64,000 nucleotides of DNA, taken from Bin90 sp965214635 (GTDB lineage Bacteria; Chloroflexota; Dehalococcoidia; Lucifugimonadales; JADFKI01). Below are positions 44,756 to 53,587 of this stretch, piece by piece. The stretch covers positions 620,001 to 684,000 of the forward strand of contig OZ243964.1 in NCBI GenBank assembly GCA_965214635.1, written 5' to 3'. The notes beneath the pieces are model-generated. The model did not search any database. It was not told the origin of the DNA and saw only the letters and a list, made by a program, of their open reading frames with translations. A program made the position numbers and the translations under genes. Each line of letters opens with the position of its first letter. Position 1 is the first letter of the stretch.

Positions 44756-45385
44756 TTGAAACAGGTGTTGATTACCCTGTTCGTCGGGCTTGTGGCATTG
44801 GCGACAGCATCTTGCGGCAAGGACCACACAGCGGATTTGCGGCGCATCGAAGACCAGCTTATCGCCAATCAGGCGCGTTTGCGCGCAATCGAAGAGCGCA
44901 TCGGCAACTTGGAGAACAACGCCCTAGCCGCAGCGCACCTCACCGAGCGTGTAGAGCGGCTGGAACGGGACACTGAATCAGTGACAAAGAATGCAGCAAC
45001 TATCGGCGAACTTGCGGGACGCATCGACTCGATGGGGGATTCGGTCGATGATGCCGCAGATGTAAACATGGAACTAGCGGCGGTGGAGGAACGGCTGACG
45101 AATCTGGAAAGGCGAGTCACGATGGATGCAGCCGCACGGGGCTATTCGGGCACACCAATATACCGGGTTGACGCTACGGGCGAGGAACTAGCGATAGTTG
45201 CGGATATGGTGGCGTGCTTCATAAAGGAATCGATTGGAATCACGCCGGATGATCCATCCTATCCATATGTCGTCGGACACACCGAGCAATGGATATGGAG
45301 GACGCTAGAATCAGGTATGTACAACTCTATCGACGATTTGCAGTTTGAGACATACATCTTGTGCGGCGCGCCCGCCGGAGAGTAA
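44756..45385 (+). CDS. Lipoprotein with coiled coil, function unknown
   Basis: 209 residues from a TTG start at 44756, with AGGAAG 9 bases upstream. A signal peptide ends in a lipobox, LATASC, so Cys about 20 would be lipidated. A coiled coil follows (about 25-120: ADLRRIEDQLIANQARLRAI, LTERVERLERDTESV, AVEERLTNLERRV), then a C-terminal domain of about 80 residues with the segment YVVGHTEQWIWRTLESG. No family was recognised. It is probably a membrane-anchored surface protein. It lies between two terminators and is likely a single transcript. Confidence 0.7.
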   Translation: MKQVLITLFVGLVALATASCGKDHTADLRRIEDQLIANQARLRAIEERIGNLENNALAAAHLTERVERLERDTESVTKNAATIGELAGRIDSMGDSVDDAADVNMELAAVEERLTNLERRVTMDAAARGYSGTPIYRVDATGEELAIVADMVACFIKESIGITPDDPSYPYVVGHTEQWIWRTLESGMYNSIDDLQFETYILCGAPAGE

Positions 45386-45409
45386 ACGGCGCGGATTTCC
45401 ATAAAGAAC

Positions 45410-45453
45410 AGAGAGGGCGCTCACACACATATGCAAGTGTGAGCGCCCTCTCT
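45410..45453. terminator. Bidirectional terminator hairpin
   Basis: A perfect 17-bp stem, AGAGAGGGCGCTCACAC with GTGTGAGCGCCCTCTCT, with a 10-base loop. It lies between two convergent genes and can serve both. There is no long U-run on either side. Confidence 0.7.
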
Positions 45454-45471
45454 GCGTATTCGTGCGTCTGC

Positions 45472-45909
45472 CTAGTGTTCGACGGGCCAAATAGTGTGGT
45501 AGTTCTTGCCGGTGATGGCGTTGACCTCTTCCGCCTTTTCCATGCGGCGCAGCGCATTTAGAGCGGATTCACATTCGGTAACGGCATCGTGTTCGTCCGC
45601 ATCCTGCAGCCGCCCGATGAGCTTGTCCCATATGCCAAGCCGCACGAGGCTGTCCACATAGCGCGTCCAGGGGATAACGGCGAGGTTGCGGACGCGCGGC
45701 AGACCGGGGCGGTGGCGTCGGATGGAACGCAAGCGCTCTTGCGGCGACGCCGCCATAGGCATTATGCGCACCATAGGGCCAAGGGTTTCGTTGGAGCGTG
45801 GGTCTACCACCAGCGCCTTCCCGAGCGACGGGAAGAAGATAGACACCACATCAGAATTGTCAATGGATTGCTTCATGCCGTCCACATCGAAGATGAAGTC
45901 GCTGTTCAT
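45472..45909 (-). CDS. Hypothetical protein linked to etfBA
   Basis: 145 residues with no family recognised. The front half is mixed (MNSDFIFDVDGMKQSID, FFPSLGKALVVDPRSNE), followed by a basic centre (LRSIRRHRPGLPRVRNLAVI) and a C-terminal helix. GGGAGG lies 8 bases before the ATG. It is 33 bases downstream of etfA on the same strand, so it may belong to the etfBA transcript. It ends just past a terminator hairpin. No membrane segment or metal motif is visible. Confidence 0.6.
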   Translation of the reverse strand: MNSDFIFDVDGMKQSIDNSDVVSIFFPSLGKALVVDPRSNETLGPMVRIMPMAASPQERLRSIRRHRPGLPRVRNLAVIPWTRYVDSLVRLGIWDKLIGRLQDADEHDAVTECESALNALRRMEKAEEVNAITGKNYHTIWPVEH

Positions 45910-45942
45910 ACGCAGAAACCTCCCTAAAGCTAATGATCGGGG

Positions 45943-46932
45943 CTAAGAGTCCACGAGTTCGCGTACCGTCTCTATAAAGGACGGCAGTACAGATTTCCAG
46001 TCGCCGACAACCCCGAAACTCGAGCTTTTGAATATGTTAGCGTCGGCGTCGCGGTTGATTGCCACGATGTGCTTGGAGGATGAGCATCCCGCCATATGCT
46101 GGCTTGCGCCCGATATGCCCACGGTGATGTAGAGGTCGGGAGTGATGGTCTTGCCTGTCAAGCCAACTTGGTAGCTGTGGTCGAGCCAGCCGGCGTCGCA
46201 CACGGCGCGGGATGCGCCCACTGCAGCGCCTAGCAGCTTGGCGAGGTCTTCGATCTGGTCGAAGGGTTCAGGTCCGCCCAGCCCCCTGCCGCCGCTGATG
46301 ACGACACTCGCATCCTCTAGGCGCACGCCCTCAGATTCCTGCGTAACGGTCTCCACCAACCGCGCCTTGACCACGGACGGGTCTAGGTTGGCTTCAACCG
46401 CAACGATCTCCCCGCTGCGGGACGAGTCGGGCTGCAGTGGTTCGTATGCTTTGGCGCGCAGCACCACCATCTGCGGGTTGGCGTCTGGGAAGGTTACCCT
46501 AGCGAGGGCATTGCCACCGTACACTGGGCGGACAGCGACGATACGCCCGCCATCCGTGCCCACTTCGAGGCAATCTTGCGCCACGCCCACTCCAAGCCGA
46601 AACGCTAGGCGCGGCCCTATGTCCCTACCAGCCAATGTGCGCCCGATTAGCACAGCGACGGGCTGCGTGTCCCGGCAGACCTTCTCCATAGCGGCGAGCT
46701 GTGCGTCCACCTGCATATCGGCGAGCACAGCATCTTGCACCACATAGGCTTTGTCCGCCCCCTGCTCTATCGCCTGCTGTGCAGCATCACTCACATCGCC
46801 ATCGGAAAGCAGGGCGATGCCCACATCTTCGCCGCTGGCGTCGGCAAGTTGGCGTGCAACGGCAAGCAGTTCGCCGCTTATGGTTTGCAGCGCGCCGCCG
46901 CTCAGTTCACCAAAAACTAGAATCCCAGCCAT
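45943..46932 (-). CDS. etfA: Electron transfer flavoprotein alpha subunit
   Basis: 329 residues. The FAD-binding C-terminal domain shows VVISGGRGLGGPEPFD, GASRAVCDAGWLDHSYQVGL, LYITVGISGASQHMAGC and the KHIVAINRDADANIFKSSSF stretch, all EtfA signatures. It carries electrons from acyl-CoA or other dehydrogenases to a quinone reductase. GGAG lies 9 bases before the ATG, and the gene begins 14 bases after the etfB stop. Fatty acid or amino acid oxidation is the likely context, though no acyl-CoA dehydrogenase lies here. Confidence 0.94.
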   Translation of the reverse strand: MAGILVFGELSGGALQTISGELLAVARQLADASGEDVGIALLSDGDVSDAAQQAIEQGADKAYVVQDAVLADMQVDAQLAAMEKVCRDTQPVAVLIGRTLAGRDIGPRLAFRLGVGVAQDCLEVGTDGGRIVAVRPVYGGNALARVTFPDANPQMVVLRAKAYEPLQPDSSRSGEIVAVEANLDPSVVKARLVETVTQESEGVRLEDASVVISGGRGLGGPEPFDQIEDLAKLLGAAVGASRAVCDAGWLDHSYQVGLTGKTITPDLYITVGISGASQHMAGCSSSKHIVAINRDADANIFKSSSFGVVGDWKSVLPSFIETVRELVDS

Positions 46933-46946
46933 AAATCAAATCTCCA

Positions 46947-47747
46947 TTAGATTAGTTTCTCTTCGCGCAGGCGCAGGGCGAGCTTGCGTCCGGCGTCTGC
47001 GTCGTCTTCGCCCTCGACGAGTTCCACTTGGTTGTCGCTTACAGGGATGTACAGCTCTTGCAGGGTGAGTTTCGGTGCAAGAGCGGACGCATCCAGCCCC
47101 ACATCGGCGGCAGACCAGCGGGTGGGCTGCTTGCGGCTAGCGGTCATGATGCCCCGCAGCGTGGGGTATCGCGGCTCGCCAAACTCGTTGGTAACCGTTA
47201 CGAGCGCGGGAAGCGGCGCCTCCACGACCTCGTAGCCGTCAGACAGGGCGCGCTGCACGATGATGCCATCTTCGGCAAGGTCAATCTTCTGCGCCAGCGT
47301 GACGCAGGGCAAGCCGAGCATCTCTGCCACACCGAGCGGCACATGCGCCTGATCCCAGTCAGACGCCTGCCTGCCGCATAGGATAAGATCGTACTCGCCC
47401 ACCCTCTTGATGGCTTCCGTAAGAGCGGTGGCGGTGGCATAGGCATCCAAGTTTGAGACAGATTCGTCGTCGAGCAGGATGAGTTCGTCTGCGCCCATCG
47501 ACAGAGGCTTCTTCATCACATCCATAACGAAGCCATTTCCGATGGATATGACGGTGATTTTGGCGGCGTCGCCGTTGTCTTTGAGGCGCAGAGCCGCTTC
47601 CACTGCGTTCTCGTCGAAGCCATTAACCACGGGCGGGATGCCCGGAGCAGGCGCCACACTCATGGAATCTGCGGCAATGTTGAAAGCGGATGCAGGCGTC
47701 TCCGGGTCCATCACCTGCTTCACGCACACGATAATGTTTATGGGCAT
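46947..47747 (-). CDS. etfB: Electron transfer flavoprotein beta subunit
   Basis: 266 residues. VVNGFDENAVEAALRLKD, the nucleotide-binding segment LLDDESVSNLDAYATATALT and LILCGRQASDWDQAHVPLGV fit EtfB. It binds AMP and forms the heterodimer with EtfA. GAGGG precedes the ATG. The sulfatase-fold gene lies 110 bases upstream on the same strand. A link between them is not evident. Confidence 0.93.
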   Translation of the reverse strand: MPINIIVCVKQVMDPETPASAFNIAADSMSVAPAPGIPPVVNGFDENAVEAALRLKDNGDAAKITVISIGNGFVMDVMKKPLSMGADELILLDDESVSNLDAYATATALTEAIKRVGEYDLILCGRQASDWDQAHVPLGVAEMLGLPCVTLAQKIDLAEDGIIVQRALSDGYEVVEAPLPALVTVTNEFGEPRYPTLRGIMTASRKQPTRWSAADVGLDASALAPKLTLQELYIPVSDNQVELVEGEDDADAGRKLALRLREEKLI

Positions 47748-47856
47748 TTTTCCCTCAGGGTTTCTAGTCCATAGGTCTATAGGTCGGTCTTTACTTCAGT
47801 TTATCACAGGTTTCATCAGGCAATGGACCCGATTGCAGGCAAAGGGCTTGCTGCAT

Positions 47857-49245
47857 TCAGAGTTTGAACTCCAAGCGAGGCTTCAAGAGGTGTTCAGACA
47901 CATTGGTTTCTCGCATGAACTTAATGAGGTACTGGTGGATTTCCTTTGCGGTGTCGAGGTTGTCGGATATGATGTTCCGCTCTTGCTTGGGGTCGTTGGC
48001 GAGGTTGTAGAGTTCGGACATGCCCTCATCCATGCTGTACAGAAGCGACCAGTCGCCGGCGGTTACGGTGGTAACGGGCGATGAGCGCAAGTTGCGGCGG
48101 ATGTTGTCCACGGAGCGAACGGGGTCGCCCGGGTTGGCGAATGGGATGGTGCTCACCACGAAGTCGCGCCCTGTGCCGTCGCCGCGCATTCTCGGCAGCA
48201 GCGACCGTCCATGCACGCTTGCAGGTGCTGCTTGTCCAGCGATGTCCAGCACCGTGGGCATCACATCCACGACCGAGGTCAGCCCATTGTACACGCCGGG
48301 TTCCACACCGGGGACATAGACTAGCAGCGGGATTCTGACCAGTTCCTCATACAGCGGCGAGTGCGCCCAGCGCGCATCCTTGTCGCCGTGCCGATAGAGG
48401 CCGCCATCAGGCTTCTTGTCGAAGGTCATCTTCCCAAACAGACCGCCATGCTCGCCGAAGTAGAAGCCGTGGTCTGATGTGAACACGATGGCTGTGTTGT
48501 CCATCAGACCCATGTTCTCCACGCGGCGCAGCAAGTAGCCTATCCAAGTGTCCACCATCGTGATTTCGCCGCAGTAGGTGGCGTTTGCCTTGCGGACGGT
48601 ATCTGCTGTGAAACCCGGTTCATCCTGCCAGTGGCCGTAGATGGGCTGGATGATTTCGCCATCGTAGTTGTCCCAATACAGTTCGGAGTAGTACGGCGGC
48701 GCCTCCCAAGGCTCGTGCGGATCCCAAGTGTCTATGTACAGAAAGAAGTCGTCCTTGTAGTGCAGCTCTAGCCAATCCATTGCGTTGGCAAAAGTTTGAG
48801 GAGCGTTGTGGTCGGCTTCTTTGCGCCAGCGGGTTCGGATGTCGCGAGATTCGTGATTGCCGACTTGCAACACACGGGTTGGCGAACCCTCTTGCCCCGG
48901 ATGCATGAAGAAGGTCTGGTAGCCCCGGTCGTAGTTCATCCCACCACGAATGTAGAAGGGCGTGTCCACAGCGGCGGCGGTGTGATAGCCGGCGTCAGAG
49001 AGCAGCTGGGCGAGCGTAACCTCATCCTCAGGCAGCGGCTCCCAGCCCATAAACGACATCGTCCAGCGCCCGGTTGCGTGGTCAGCGCGGGTGGGCATCG
49101 TGGGGAAGCCCCCGGCGTAGTGCGCATTGAAGCGGGTGGACTTGGCGGCGAGAGTGTCTAGCGTGGGCGTGCGGACGAATGGATGACCGTAAGCGCCCAT
49201 GTGGTCTTGGCGAAAGGTGTCGGCTGTTATCCAGATGATGTTCAT
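47857..49245 (-). CDS. Sulfatase-fold hydrolase with Thr at the nucleophile site
   Basis: 462 residues. The alkaline-phosphatase-superfamily metal ligands are present: ITADTFRQDHMG at the start and FTSDHGFYFGEHG near 280-292. The sulfatase signature (C/S)xPxRxxxxTGR is intact except at the first position: TMPTRADHATGR, with Thr (codon at 49099-49101) where formylglycine-forming Cys or Ser is needed. It cannot therefore be a standard formylglycine sulfatase. Thr nucleophiles are used by related phosphodiesterases and nucleotide pyrophosphatases in the same superfamily. There is no signal peptide. The ATG at 49245 has GAGGGGAG upstream. Confidence 0.85.
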   Translation of the reverse strand: MNIIWITADTFRQDHMGAYGHPFVRTPTLDTLAAKSTRFNAHYAGGFPTMPTRADHATGRWTMSFMGWEPLPEDEVTLAQLLSDAGYHTAAAVDTPFYIRGGMNYDRGYQTFFMHPGQEGSPTRVLQVGNHESRDIRTRWRKEADHNAPQTFANAMDWLELHYKDDFFLYIDTWDPHEPWEAPPYYSELYWDNYDGEIIQPIYGHWQDEPGFTADTVRKANATYCGEITMVDTWIGYLLRRVENMGLMDNTAIVFTSDHGFYFGEHGGLFGKMTFDKKPDGGLYRHGDKDARWAHSPLYEELVRIPLLVYVPGVEPGVYNGLTSVVDVMPTVLDIAGQAAPASVHGRSLLPRMRGDGTGRDFVVSTIPFANPGDPVRSVDNIRRNLRSSPVTTVTAGDWSLLYSMDEGMSELYNLANDPKQERNIISDNLDTAKEIHQYLIKFMRETNVSEHLLKPRLEFKL

Positions 49246-50094
49246 ACGCTCCCCTCTCAATGCCTGCGCCTGCTTTGTGTCGACTCCTGCGTCGCTTGCT
49301 GCGCTTGCTGCGACATAAGGTAAATGTTATTCGTCTGAACTTTGAGTGTCAAATGTTTTGGCGGCAAATCGTTCGGTTCGTCAGCCCCTGCCGTCTTTGG
49401 AGGGCTGCTGATGCATGCCAGCGAGCGGCAGGTCGACGGAATGCGGCGCAAAATCTCCGCGCCCCGCGGTCTGCGAGAGAGCGTCGGGGCGTCATTGCCA
49501 ACGCATTTTTACGATTAAATGTACTATCACTGACAACATAACATTCCAAAATTCGGTCGGTTTTACAGGTACTAGAAGTGCGTGAACCGCATGGTTTAGG
49601 CAGTAACGGCTAATACGGGGGACAGTTTGACGCCGTATCCGACAAGCGCGCCACAAGCGCCTACATCTAGGCGTTCCCGTGTAAGAACGCCTAGATGTAG
49701 GCGCTCCGAGAAATCGGATTTTGGGTAGCAATATCGCACACATTTGCCTTGACACCGATTTTGAACAAAGTTTAACCTAAATTCAAGACAATTCAAAAGC
49801 GTTCAGAGCCGCAACAGAGCACTGATGCACGCAGGCAGGTCGGAGAAGGATGTGTGGGGTTGGGAGCGGCGTCAGAATTCACTCTGCATCACGCAGTCTG
49901 AACCAGCCGGGGACAGGTGGGCATAGCCCGAAGCCCTTAAGCATAGACATTTCTCGCTAGGCAGCGGGAACAGTTTTTTAAGGAATCATTTATTTCCTAG
50001 GGGGACTTTTGCGCCTTTTTCCGGCGGTCAGTATGGCAAGAGAGCGGCAACGGATGCGAGGATTAAAGACTACAAGTGTCAGGAGGATAACCAG
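49246..50094. other. Long intergenic region with large palindrome
   Basis: About 850 bases without a recognised gene, the largest gap in the window. It has AT-rich patches, an inverted repeat at 49,656-49,705, and T- and A-rich runs near 49,975-50,000. The divergent sulfatase and zinc-ribbon genes start at its two ends. A structured RNA is possible but was not identified. Confidence 0.5.
49656..49705. repeat. Perfect 21-bp inverted repeat
   Basis: The arms AGCGCCTACATCTAGGCGTT (plus C, 49656-49676) and their exact complement (49685-49705) enclose an 8-base loop. The arms also hold an internal near-palindrome (GCCTACATCTAGGC). Not followed by a U-run, so it is not a simple terminator. Confidence 0.85.
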
Positions 50095-50577
50095 ATGGTA
50101 AGCCAAGCGCAAGAATTGGATACGCAAGCACAGAACGCCGTTGAGGTTATGCCGAAGAATCCCGATGTGCTGAATGCTCGTGTGGGGGGCGAGATACTAT
50201 TGTGCCCGCGCTGCGAGGCACGGCTGCACATCAACTACGACGAACCGCAGTGCCTGCAATGTGGCTATGTGGACTATTCGTATGTGCCGCCTAATGCACA
50301 CAGGCGCAAGCGCAGCCTGATGAGCACGGGAACAAGGCATGTGCTGCGCTACTCCGGTGGGTTCACGAAACTCACCAACACGCTTACGCATGTGCAGCTC
50401 AAGCGCTACCGCAACCGAGCGATATACCTAGTAACATGCCCGTTCTGCCACCAGATGATGGAACAGTCATCCCTATCCGGCAAGCGCCGAGAGGTGCGCG
50501 AGGAACGCTACAAGTGCGAACAGGGACACCGCATATCGCTCATCCCAACAAAAGGGGGAGCACTAAGCTGGAAGTAG
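50095..50577 (+). CDS. Zinc-ribbon protein, function unknown
   Basis: 160 residues. Two metal-binding knuckle pairs are visible: CPRCEARL with CLQCGY (about 37-60), and CPFCHQM with CEQGH near the C-terminus (about 120-147). The middle is basic (AHRRKRS, QLKRYRNR), which suits nucleic-acid binding. No family was recognised. AGGAGGATAACC sits 5 bases before the ATG, so translation should be strong. It stands alone and is followed by a hairpin. Confidence 0.75.
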   Translation: MVSQAQELDTQAQNAVEVMPKNPDVLNARVGGEILLCPRCEARLHINYDEPQCLQCGYVDYSYVPPNAHRRKRSLMSTGTRHVLRYSGGFTKLTNTLTHVQLKRYRNRAIYLVTCPFCHQMMEQSSLSGKRREVREERYKCEQGHRISLIPTKGGALSWK

Positions 50578-50608
50578 AAATTTCCAACACCCACAGCGCA
50601 GCAAGATG

Positions 50609-50654
50609 AACGGCCGAGGGAGCATGGCACAGAGCCACATATCCTTCGGCCGTT
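50609..50654 (+). terminator. Hairpin terminator after the zinc-ribbon gene
   Basis: AACGGCCGAGGGA pairs with TCCTTCGGCCGTT (one G-T pair), and CCTTGTTATT follows. Confidence 0.6.
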
Positions 50655-50781
50655 CCTTGTTATTCCGTCAAATTCGTCAGCAAGCAAATCGCAAAAGTCC
50701 CTTGTATCCCTTTGACGAAAAGTTAGGATGGAGGACGCTCCAACCTCAATGCCCTCAACGGTTCGTGGATAGGTTACAGGC

Positions 50782-51669
50782 ATGTACCGAGCCAATCAGA
50801 TGGCGAACATAGCGGACACATATGCGGCTCGGCGTGATGCGCCTCTGTTCATCTGCGACTTTTCGCCGCCGCGCGGGGGAGTGTCGGGGCAGATTGCCGA
50901 TGCGCCGCTGCCCGAAGCGGACTGGCTCTTGGCAGCGTACAATCCGGGCAGAGCGGCACGGGCGAACTCTGCGATGGCGGCGCACTGGGTACGCGCTAAC
51001 AGCGGGCACGATGTGGCGTTCACCCTAGCGACGCGAGATATGAATCGGCTTGCGACGCAAAGCCTGCTGCTAGGTGCCGCCTTGCTGGGCTTGCAGAATG
51101 TGGTTGTCGTGCGGGGGGACAGATTCACCGCCCCCGAAGCGCAGCGCGTCAGAGCGGTCAACGATTACACGCCCACCGAACTCATAGCCGACATAGCAAA
51201 ACTGAACGCAGGCGTGGACTTCCGAGGGCGCAAGTTGGACACGCCGACAGCGTTCTGCGTCGGCGCAAGCATCGACCTAGCGCGGGGCATAGAGGCGGAA
51301 GTGGCGCTCACGCATCGCAAAGTATCAGCAGGCGCACAGTTCTTCATAGCAAACTCCACATTCTCGCCCGCCGCCCCTCTGCGTTTCTTGGAGCGTTACG
51401 CAGACACAACAGGGTCAAAGCCGCCGCCAGTGTTCTGGGGTGTGCAAGTGATGGCGCCCGGCAGTGCATCGTTCGGTGAGACGCCATCGTGGGTGTACGA
51501 AGACCTTCGGCGCGGACGCTCTGGCATAGACATTGCGTTCGGGGTGCTAGACGAGTTCTACGGCGAGGGGCTACGCGCCATATACTTGCTGCCGCCGATT
51601 CTGCGCGGCGGACAGCGGGACTATGGCGCGGCAGCAGAGGTGATACGACGCTTTTGGCCCGGAAAGTAA
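50782..51669 (+). CDS. Methylenetetrahydrofolate reductase-family protein
   Basis: 295 residues. The TIM-barrel features of MetF are present: ICDFSPPRGG at the start, FTLATRDMNRLATQSLLLGA, NVVVVRGDRFTAPE (the VxxVRGD loop near the flavin), FCVGASIDLARG, KVSAGAQFFIANSTF and the FWGVQVMAPGS strand. It would reduce methylene-H4folate to methyl-H4folate. The shortened and divergent sequence could also suit a related corrinoid or C1 role. The ATG at 50782 is used, with ATG 50800 (MANIADTYAARRD) as an alternative. It converges on a small gene with a terminator between. Confidence 0.82.
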   Translation: MYRANQMANIADTYAARRDAPLFICDFSPPRGGVSGQIADAPLPEADWLLAAYNPGRAARANSAMAAHWVRANSGHDVAFTLATRDMNRLATQSLLLGAALLGLQNVVVVRGDRFTAPEAQRVRAVNDYTPTELIADIAKLNAGVDFRGRKLDTPTAFCVGASIDLARGIEAEVALTHRKVSAGAQFFIANSTFSPAAPLRFLERYADTTGSKPPPVFWGVQVMAPGSASFGETPSWVYEDLRRGRSGIDIAFGVLDEFYGEGLRAIYLLPPILRGGQRDYGAAAEVIRRFWPGK

Positions 51670-51802
51670 GCCGAAAAAGCCTCTCCCCTGCCCTATTGGG
51701 ATTTGGATGAGAGCATTGGCTTAATGCATGGCAAGCAAGAGCGGCGTCGAACAACATGGCGCGACAGCACTGTCAGCGCGGGGACAGCATCGGCGCACGG
51801 CA

Positions 51803-51829
51803 AAAGCCGCCCGGGCGAGAGGCGGCTTT
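51803..51829. terminator. Bidirectional terminator
   Basis: AAAGCCGCC pairs with GGCGGCTTT across a 9-base loop, between two convergent genes. The A- and T-rich edges suit termination in both directions. Confidence 0.8.
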
Positions 51830-51863
51830 CGTGTTGCGTGGGTGTGCTGTGGCAGCGTTGGGG

Positions 51864-52163
51864 CTAGTCGGAGGATGGAAGCTTGCGGGGCTGCTGGACT
51901 TCCATCAAAGCGCCGTTGTAGCGCAGGTCGCACTGACCCGCCTTGGTTACCAGCACGGTTACGCTGTTGTCATCCGACTGGTATCGCCTGCCGAGGTTGA
52001 TGGTTTGGGCGTCGGCGCTGGTAGCCTGACCATCATCGAACGATGCACCGGCATCCTTTTCCTTGAGGGGGATGTCGCCGTCAGTCAGCACGCCTTCCCC
52101 TCCCTTCGTTACGACAAGCTCAGCGCCGCTGGGAGTAACATATCGCGTTCCCGCCTTGATCAT
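51864..52163 (-). CDS. Small hypothetical protein
   Basis: 99 residues from the ATG at 52163, with GAGGTAA 9 bases upstream. The sequence is IKAGTRYVTPSGAELVVTKG, GVLTDGDIPL, then LGRRYQSDDNSVTVLVTKAG and a short C-terminal tail with one Cys (QCDLRYNG). Two repeated beta-hairpin-like halves (SGAELVVTKGG and DDNSVTVLVTKAG) are seen. Longer starts at 52184 and 52250 are possible. No family was recognised. Confidence 0.6.
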   Translation of the reverse strand: MIKAGTRYVTPSGAELVVTKGGEGVLTDGDIPLKEKDAGASFDDGQATSADAQTINLGRRYQSDDNSVTVLVTKAGQCDLRYNGALMEVQQPRKLPSSD

Positions 52164-52363
52164 TTCTGCAATTACCTCGCACATGACTTTCTGACCATTG
52201 AGCAGCCCATTCAACCGAATGGCTGCCCATAATATGTAATGTATAACCACACATTATAACGCATATATCGGGGATTTACAAATTGTGTACAGCCTATGCA
52301 GCACACATTCTACGCAGTCTAACAGAGAACCGATGCACAGAAACAGCGCGGGCATCGTGGGGG

Positions 52364-53236
52364 CTAGGCGTGTGATGTGGCGGCGGCGTGCTGCTCGTCG
52401 GCGTGATACGAACTCCGCACCAATGGTCCTGCTGCCACATGGCGAAAGCCGAGCGCCTGTCCCTCACGCCGCAGCTCGTCGAACTCCTGTGGTGTGTACC
52501 ATCGGGACAGAGGGGCGTGCTTGTCGGATGGGCGCAAGTACTGCCCAATGGTGAGCAGGTCGCAGTCCACAGCGCGCAGGTCGCGCATCGTGTCTAGGAT
52601 TTCGTCCCAGCTTTCGCCCAAGCCCACCATCATGCCAGACTTGGTTACGGCATCGCCGTCTATGCGCTTGGCGTTGGCGAGCAGCTCCAGCGACAGGTCG
52701 TAGCCGCCCTTGGGACGCACGCGCGTGAACACACGGCGAACGGTCTCGATGTTGTGGTTCAATGTGTCCGGGCGTGCGTCCATCACAGTGGCAAGAGCGG
52801 CATAGTCGCCTTGAAAGTCGGGTATCAGCACCTCTATCTTGCACTCCGGCGTGCGCTTGCGGATTTGGCGTATGCACTGGGCGAATATGAACGCCCCGCC
52901 ATCCGGCAGGTCGTCGCGGTCGACAGATGTGATGACGGCGTAGCGCAGCCCAAGCCGCTCCACCGTTTCGGCAAGGCGGCGCGGCTCTTGCAAATCCAGG
53001 GTGGTCGGCATGCCGGTGTTGACCGCACAGTAAGCGCAGGCGCGGGTGCATGTGTCGCCCAGCACCATGAAGGTAGCGGTCTTGCGTTCCCAGCACTCGC
53101 CGATGTTCGGGCAGTGCGCTTCTTCGCAAACGGTGTGCAAACCCTCAGACCTGATTAGCTGCCGCAATTCAAGGTAGTTGCGCCCGCCGGGGGCTTTCAC
53201 TTTCAGCCACTCGGGAAGCCGTCTTGCAACCGCCAT
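52364..53236 (-). CDS. lipA: Lipoyl synthase
   Basis: 290 residues. Both FeS clusters are present: CEEAHCPNIGEC (auxiliary cluster, CX4CX5C) and CTRACAYC (radical SAM, CX3CX2C). The C-terminal RSSYHA supplies the Ser ligand. SVDRDDLPDGGA and DTLNHNIETV are also standard. It inserts two sulfurs into octanoyl groups on 2-oxoacid dehydrogenases and glycine cleavage H protein. The ATG at 53236 has AGGAGAGAG upstream. The reading frame is open much further but the extension carries no family sequence. No lipB is seen here. Confidence 0.95.
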   Translation of the reverse strand: MAVARRLPEWLKVKAPGGRNYLELRQLIRSEGLHTVCEEAHCPNIGECWERKTATFMVLGDTCTRACAYCAVNTGMPTTLDLQEPRRLAETVERLGLRYAVITSVDRDDLPDGGAFIFAQCIRQIRKRTPECKIEVLIPDFQGDYAALATVMDARPDTLNHNIETVRRVFTRVRPKGGYDLSLELLANAKRIDGDAVTKSGMMVGLGESWDEILDTMRDLRAVDCDLLTIGQYLRPSDKHAPLSRWYTPQEFDELRREGQALGFRHVAAGPLVRSSYHADEQHAAATSHA

Positions 53237-53587
53237 TCTCTCTCCTATAATAATGACAACATCCGTGTGCTCTGTAAGCGTACAGTTTCGTACTCGCCTG
53301 CCGACGAAATCCCACGCCATGCCTACGGCAGAGTGTGCTGGATTACAAACGCTTGTAGTTGTTACCCAAGCCGTTGCCGCTATGATACCAGTTTCCAGCG
53401 GAATTATCAGTTTGCAGATGGGCGTAATGTGCCTGCCCTTACCCAATCTTACCCAAGTAGATACGGGAACGCGAAGCAAAAACTGGTAAGATTGGATGAC
53501 ACCTGCGGCAAGCATCGTAGACGCTTTCTTGTCGCAGGGAAGTGGGAAGAAAAACAGGATGCAAAGCGAGGAGCGAAAGAGTTGTCC
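53237..53587. other. Divergent intergenic region
   Basis: 350 bases between lipA (minus) and the RNA methyltransferase (plus). The frame of the methyltransferase is open through most of it, but the translated part has no resemblance to the family. No promoter was confidently identified. Confidence 0.5.

Noticed and set aside
49780..50090. A riboswitch or small RNA before the zinc-ribbon gene
   Set aside because: Parts look structured (GCCGGGGACAGGTGGGC), but no known class fits what can be seen. It is left as unassigned intergenic DNA.
53267..53581. N-terminal extension of the RNA methyltransferase
   Set aside because: It overlaps the lipA promoter region and has no likeness to the family. 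The TRAM-like domain begins after 53588.
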